A stretch of DNA of 64,000 nucleotides from Tetragonia tetragonoides (taxonomy: Eukaryota; Streptophyta; Magnoliopsida; Caryophyllales; Aizoaceae): contig CM076150.1 of the NCBI GenBank assembly GCA_038025085.1, positions 1,118,501 through 1,182,500 on the forward strand, given 5' to 3'. The notes under the pieces are model-generated. The model saw only the letters and a program-made list of their open reading frames with translations, was not told the origin of the DNA and did not search any database. Shown here piece after piece: positions 58,284-64,000 of the stretch (positions are counted from its first letter, which is position 1; each line of letters opens with the position of its first letter). The position numbers and the translations under genes are program-made.

Positions 58284-58958
58284 TATTATAAAAATCAAAT
58301 ATGATCATATTGATCAACAAGGAGCAGCTTATAGTGTTGGGATGCATTGAGGAAAATTGATCTACCAAGGCTCTGAATGTCTTCTGAATTTGATTATCGT
58401 CTTTATATTTGCATGGTCGGTGTAAAAGAATTAAAGAATTACTCCTATATGTAACCAAAAAAAAAAAAGAACTACTCCTATAATTAATTGGCCCATGGGG
58501 CTATATGTGAGACAGACTTATGAGAAGACAATAGTGTTTTACATATCTTTTTTGGATTAAAATGTACTGATTACGTTGGCTAGTCTAAATTTAATCTAAA
58601 AATGTCTCATATAAGTTTTTGTGAAGAATCTAAATTTTTGATTATCAACTCGAAGTCAAACCTAATATTGTTTTATCTCCTTTTTTTTTTTTGCTAAAAT
58701 GACACATGTAATAGCTCGCAAACTATAAGCGTCGGGCAAGTCAATTCATATTGGATGGGATGACGGGTTCAAGCAGAAGAGGAGACCTTCCCTGAAAAGA
58801 AAGGTAGAAAAGATTTTTAACCTCCGATCCCTACATGTGTAAGGATTTAAACCCTTAACCACTGTGAGAGTGGGGCACTTACTACTTACTTCCACCTCAT
58901 CCTCGTTTGTCCTTTTCTCGCTCATTTACTAAAGGGAAATTGTAAAGAACCATTTACC

Positions 58959-59149
58959 TAGACCTGTCAAACGGATCGACCCAGCGAGTTACGGGTCCGG
59001 TCACTTCGGGTTCGGGTCGGTTACGGGTTAGTTTTGGGCCGAATTCACTTTTTAGTTTATTTTACCGGGTTATAAACGGGTTTGGGTCGAGAAAGTTTTG
59101 TCAGGACCCTAAAAAAAGGGTCGGATCGGGTCAGCTTTTGACAGTTTTA
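58959..59149. mobile_element. hAT-like MITE, 191 bp, exact 8-bp target duplication
   Basis: CATTTACC flanks both sides exactly (58951-58958, 59150-59157). The ends TAGACCTGTCAAACGG and (reversed) TAAAACTGTCAAAAGC are imperfect inverted repeats. The interior is dense in GGGTCGG/GACCC words, as in the other hAT-like copies. Confidence 0.9.
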
Positions 59150-59249
59150 CATTTACCCTCAGTCCTTTTATCTTGATTGTTCTCCTAACATCTCTGGTTT
59201 TGTACAAAACCAAAAAAGAGAAAAGCGTGCGTTCTTTAGGCTGAATTTA

Positions 59250-59460
59250 TATGAACTGAACTGAAATGAACTAAATTCGACACCATTGAACTGAACTGAA
59301 CTACACACCATTGAACTAGACTGAACACCACCGAACTGAATTGAACACAACTTAAAATGTGTGACAAAAAGCATGTTTCTAAACTTAGCACCACTGAACT
59401 AAACTATACATCACTTAACTGAATTGAAAATCACTAAATTGACACGAGATCACCTTTGAA
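59250..59460. repeat. Degenerate repeat of TGAACTGAACT words
   Basis: About ten imperfect units of the type ACACCATTGAACTGAACTGA, spaced 20-25 bp. It begins after GTGCGTTCTTTAGGCT (about 59228), a phrase that recurs at about 57838 and may be a transposon end. Confidence 0.7.
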
Positions 59461-61385
59461 CGAAACTGAGCATATAAACTCCAAAAAACACAACCCAAAA
59501 AAAAAAAAAAAGACAGTAGAGTATTATCAAGTTTTCAATTTTTGCAGCTTAGCAAAAAAAAAAGTTTTCAATTTTTGCAAGTTATTAAAGATTTTTTGAA
59601 GGGAAGTTCGGGGCGGGGGGGAGGAAGTCAATTAGAAATAGTAGTCCTTTCTTAAACATGATTTTCTTCTGGAAAAAAAAAAACATTATTTACTACAAAT
59701 GGAGCTGTGGAGATGTTGAAGTTGTGATTACAAAAACTAAAGATTAAAACAAATTATGGTCAAAGTAGATGATGGCGTTACTCTCTCACACTCTCACAAG
59801 TTCGAGTGATCGAGTCTAGGAACATAGCACAAAGAAAAGCATGGGAATTCTTTAAAAGACCCTTTGACTATTGCTTGCACCAAAGAAAGGGACAGTCTTT
59901 ATTTATTACTTTTGTTAAATGAAAAAAAAATTGAAGCTCGTCTCTTCTCCGCGAATAGCAACTGACCATGGCTGGACATGGAGGAAATTTTTGCCCATTG
60001 GTTAGGGCGACAAGCGGGCTTGAGTCAAGTTAACGGACTAGACCTTTATAATTAACCAAAAGTTTTTGTTCCTGTCTGCCCATTTTAAATGCATGATGGG
60101 ATAACCAGTTCACGCAAAATCCTAACCGATAAGAAAAAATCGGTCCAAATTATTGACATAATAGTATTATTATTAGAAAGGGACTCGAACTTCTACTTGT
60201 AAAAATATGCAAACTATTTTAGCATGTTTAGTTTTTTCCTAATTACGCAGTCATTTTCTTACTTCTCTCATTGTTTTCTTTCCTCTCTCCCCTTTCAACT
60301 GTATTACGGTTCTTTCCTTCACTTGTGTGCCAAATTGAATTTCCAAAATTAGGGTTCTCAATAGATTCAGAGAATTGTTCAAATTGAGGGTACTAGAATG
60401 CAAATTAGGGTTAATCCATTGGCTTTCTTATTTAATCGAGAAATTTAAACCACCAATTTCTACAAGATGGGAGCCTCAAAAAACATTACAAAACAGAAGA
60501 GGTGGGGTAAATGTTATGTTTGAATGATCTTCAAGGTATTAACAAGTGGAATGAAACTGCTAAACATGATAGGTTTTATGCGTTGGTCTCGTGGATTCGT
60601 TTATCAGTACTTCACACCAACCAAAAAGAAAAAAAGGGAAAAGAAGAGAACATAAGGAAATGGTGGCATAGTAAGGAAAAATTAGAAGAAAAATTCTCTT
60701 AAATTTGTATTTTTTGTCGAGATTCTCAGTAATTCCTGTTATGAGGAGAATTTGTATAAAGTGTGTTTTTTAGAACTAAACGCACACTTGTATTATAAGA
60801 CCTAGTTGTTTAGACGAATTTGGTAATTCGGGGGCAATAAATAGACTATAACAAAACCGACGACAAAAAACCAAAGTTATATATTGAGTAAGAAGACCCT
60901 TGTTTTAACTGATCCCTTTTTTAGACAATGGATTTTGCTGTTAATGTGAACTACATGACTTCAGACTCTGTTTTGTCCTGGTCTTATATTGTCAACAGAG
61001 AGCATCATAAATTCCTCTGACATTTTATTAAGCGTATAAAATCCCAAGAACCAGAAGGAATATGTGTCAGTTAACCAATTAATTGGTTTCTCTTATTGTG
61101 GAATCTCGTTAATCATTGGAGCTTATCATGTAATGTGCACGTAATCCAATCAATCCTGCTTCTATAGCTGTGCAAATTTCATGATTTATCTGCACCAAGA
61201 CTGTTTTCTGTCAAACGTAATCATTAGATGCATTTTTGATCCATCATTAATTCCAAAAGTAAGGTGCATGTGTTGTACATAGATCTTCTGGATATGGTTG
61301 TACTTTATTGATCAAAAGAAGCCTGCTAGACCATAAACGGTTAAAATGCTGGGGAACTAGAGAGGGTATCTAAATCTGTGTTGTT
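59461..61385. other. Intergenic, 1.9 kb, no gene recognised
   Basis: AT-rich with A runs at 59497 and 59669. Short open frames such as 60511-60702 (plus) have no recognisable feature. A GT-rich segment follows. Nothing coding is supported. Confidence 0.45.
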
Positions 61386-61530
61386 AGTGGCATGATTTAC
61401 CGAATCAGTGGCAATACCTTACCGAATTAGTGCGAATCAGTGGCATGACTTACCGAATCAGTGAGAATAAATGACAACACCTTACTGAATCAGTGAGAAT
61501 CAATGACAAGACCTTACCGAATTAGTAGAG
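61386..61530 (-). repeat. 32-bp minisatellite, about 4.5 units, inverse of the 3920-4240 array
   Basis: On the minus strand, units read CACTGATTCTCACTGATTCA then GTAAGGTCTTG, with the same 32-base period and consensus as the array at 3920-4240. It lies about 0.8 kb upstream of the bHLH gene's TATA box. Confidence 0.85.
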
Positions 61531-62297
61531 ACACGTGCTTGAACATTGGTATTTTGTGCCACATTAAGAGGTTGACCTTCATTCATCATTTGTCAACTGT
61601 CCTCTTAGGCTAATACGTTCCATCTCATGTTAGTATTTTGACATTTTTTCAGTGCCAAACACTGAATTTTAATGGTGTAGGCTATAACAAGATCGCTTTC
61701 GGAACTCGTCTGATCGAAACTCACTTGAAGGGGACAAGTATTAGCTTAAGGGATATTATGTCTGGTTCAATGTAGTTTTCAGAGATGTCCAACCTTATGA
61801 CGTCCAGGTCTTTTGGGCCATTTTTTTGCACTGTCAAATCCTCTAACACACACAAAATATGGCTGATTAAATATCAACAATATATATAATTATAATTATA
61901 TACAGTTGAATGATCTCATCTTTTATAAATAAAGAATACTGCACGTCCCTACAATTGTCAAATAGAAATTCTCTTTTCTACCCTGCACCAAATCTCACTA
62001 TCATTCTTCTATATCAAATAGCCAATTCCTGTTAGTCCTTTCTCAGTGAATGTACTACTTGAGATTTTCTAATAATTCTTATTCTTATTCTTGTGTTTTT
62101 TTTTTTTTTTTTTAATTTTAAATCTATCAATAAGGCTTTTGAGCCATCATCAAAGGGGCTTCTAAGCATATTTTAATTTGCATCTACTTAGAAAGGATAG
62201 AGACCTTATTATACATTAATGATTAAGAATCATATAGCTAGCATATCATTGGAGATTAGCCAAGTCAATGAGTTAGTTTCTATCTTGGATGTTGGAG

Positions 62298-62305
62298 TAT
62301 AAATA
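62298..62305 (+). promoter_or_regulatory. Likely TATA box of the bHLH gene
   Basis: TATAAATA lies 135 bp before the start codon at 62433, with a leader of about 100 bp between that lacks an in-frame ATG. Confidence 0.7.
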
Positions 62306-62432
62306 TCCTTGTAACATTCTCATTGTTCTTCCCAAGCCTCGAGCAATCATCGATCGAGCTTCTTCTAACAACATAACCAAAAAAATAGCCAACCATATCT
62401 CTTAGTCGAAAAGAAAAACAAAACAAAAAAAC

Positions 62433-63729
62433 ATGGAATCTGCAGGGACAATAGTGGAGCTAGGAGGAGAATGGAGCTCTTTCAATGGAGTTTCGGTCAA
62501 TGAAGAGGCTGATTTTATGGCCCAATTGTTTCCTAACTCTTCACTTATTACTAACTCGCTAGACGGTCCATCTAGCTTTTTAGCCTTGTCATCCTCCTCT
62601 TCTTGTTGGACCAGCAGCCATGATCAGTTGAACATTGACATGGCTGGTGGTGATCACAATAACAATACTAAATCATTTTATTCTTCTGACGATACCAACG
62701 ATTCTAACATGTACTCAAACTTTTCCCAAGGGAGTAGTAGTTGTTATAGTGGTAGCGTTGCTTACCCATGTCGCGATAATAACTACTACATGAGTGATCC
62801 ACACCAATTTTTAGCAGCTAACTCCAACTCATTGCCAATTGATTTTTGTCTGACGGATGAAAACTGTGCTGAATTGGAGCAGCCACCGGTAGCAGACCTG
62901 AGTCAACCTGAGTTTCCGGATACAAATTTGCAGCTGAAACGAGAGTATGAGGTGACGGAGATTGAACCAGCTGTAGAAGAGAAAAACAGTGACTCTTCAG
63001 AGACTGCAAGGAAAAGATCCCGGGTTTCACAAGTGAGTAACGCTGTAAGTTTTATTGGTTTTGAGCTCTTCAGACTTTGTTGCTTATTGTCATAAAACTG
63101 AATTGCTTAAAGAAGAAAACTTGTTGTCACTGTAAATCTGCTAAATAGTTGTCTAATCACAAAATCACCATCTGCAGAAGGGAAAGCGAAATGCAAAGTC
63201 AAAGAAGCAAAAGCTTGGTTCTGACGACGAGGAAAATGAACCGGCCCTTAACAATAAGCAGACAACCAGTACCAGTTCAGAAGAGGACTGTAACGGTTCG
63301 CAGGAGTTGAGTCCGAAAGAGGATCCATCTGTCAGCTTGAGCGGTAAAACAAGAGCTAGCAGGGGATCAGCAACAGATCCACAGAGTCTCTATGCCAGGG
63401 TAATTAATCAAATCACTCGACACTCGTTTCATAAAATTCTTAAGGCTCATGCATTATTAGTACAGGTTTTAAGTACTGGATCACTGATTGTCCTGTTTTA
63501 CCATGTTTCAGAAAAGAAGAGAGAGGATAAACGAGCGATTGAAAATCTTGCAGAACCTTGTTCCTAATGGAACCAAGGTGAGCAGAACACAAGCATTACA
63601 TTATTTTATACTCTATTCTAGCTATGAATAAGAAACTTAAAAGAAAGCCATTTTTGTTGGCAGGTTGACATAAGCACCATGCTTGAAGAAGCAGTTCAGT
63701 ATGTCACATTTCTGCAGCTTCAGATTAAG
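62433..63729 (+). CDS. bHLH transcription factor, RSL class II-like (3' end outside window)
   Basis: Exons 62433-63032 (200 codons), 63178-63399 (74), 63512-63577 (22) and 63664-63729 (22) join in phase with GT-AG introns. The last donor (AAG/gtataa) shows that at least one more exon lies beyond the right edge. The bHLH domain reads SLYARKRRERINERL (basic region and helix 1), LVPNGTK (loop) and VDISTMLEEAVQYVTFLQLQIK without its final residues. The basic region keeps the E-box-contacting Glu but has Ala where many bHLHs have His, as in subfamily VIIIc (RHD6/RSL). The N-terminus GEWSSFNG...NEEADFMAQL matches class II RSLs (RSL2/RSL4, bHLH84-like), which act downstream of RHD6 and auxin in root-hair growth. 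Basic clusters (ARKRSR, KGKRNAKSKKQK) could serve as nuclear signals. The exact RSL member is not decided. Confidence 0.95.
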
Positions 63730-64000
63730 GTATAAACACAAGGGACTAATCTCTCTAATAATAGATGATGATGACCTCATGAGTCATGACTAGAATTTGC
63801 AATCATGCAAAGCTGTACTTGTTTTAAATAAACATCAAATGATTCTCAAACATAACAATTACTCAAAAGCTGACCTCATTGCACCTACATATATAAAATA
63901 TGTATATACATATATATTTTAGAACAAAAATATGGTATACGTGTACATTTTTTGGTTAAAATACAACAATATAACAAACACTACATATAGCAGTAAGCTA

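Noticed and set aside
6079..63729. GID1, AHP and RSL-type genes linked on one chromosome segment might be a hormone cluster
   Set aside because: They lie tens of kb apart on different strands, belong to different pathways, and nothing shows co-regulation. Chance linkage is the simpler reading.

Overview
This is a gene-sparse, transposon-rich stretch of a flowering-plant nuclear genome. The evidence is split genes with GT-AG introns, AT-rich spacers, and several MITE, SINE and LTR families. All protein similarities point to a eudicot. Some repeat types (tRNA-derived SINEs, CTCCCTCCGT Stowaway ends, CCTGTTCT MITE ends) remind me of Amaranthaceae/Caryophyllales, but that is a weak inference.

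Five genes are well supported, plus one less certain, and I rebuilt exons by splice sites and reading phase. From left to right they are: (1) the 5' part of a conserved, probably plastid-targeted protein (minus, 239-874, running off the left edge); (2) a GID1 gibberellin receptor (plus, 6079-7784, 2 exons, 357 aa); (3) a 673-aa tail-anchored coiled-coil protein (minus, 10282-12303); (4) a histidine-containing phosphotransfer protein of cytokinin signalling (minus, 17999-19791, 6 exons, 154 aa), absent from simple ORF views because its exons are short; (5) an ATG18f/g/h-type autophagy protein with BCAS3 domain (minus, 24846-32175, 8 exons, about 990 aa); (6) an RSL class II-like bHLH factor (plus, 62433-63729, 4 exons visible, cut by the right edge). 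They do not form an operon or an obvious functional cluster. GID1, AHP and RSL all touch hormone or root-hair pathways, but nothing shows that their linkage matters.

The rest is mostly mobile DNA. At least five hAT-type MITEs carry recognisable 8-bp target duplications (1014-1338, 13002-13495, 14045-14794, 48264-48934, 58959-59149). A TTA-target PIF/Harbinger-like MITE family has four clear copies (4986-5163, 50031-50321, 52816-52961, 54280-54456), and a second family sits at 55197-55788. Stowaway-type elements lie at 34069-34321 and 58037-58283, with a large composite at 1618-2769 that holds what looks like the 5' end of a gene. A long-TIR, Mutator-like element lies at 34844-36236. A near-palindromic MITE and a tRNA-type SINE both sit inside introns of the AHP gene. 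A complete but coding-dead Ty1/copia retrotransposon (38964-46225, minus) has 5-bp duplications, a tRNA-iMet primer site and about 600-bp LTRs. From 46 to 62 kb there is no convincing host gene, only repeats and one orphan 142-codon ORF.

I did not find a new multi-gene system. The observations most worth follow-up are the transposons that carry host-like sequence, the two insertions within AHP introns, and a 32-bp minisatellite that occurs in opposite orientations near both ends of the window.
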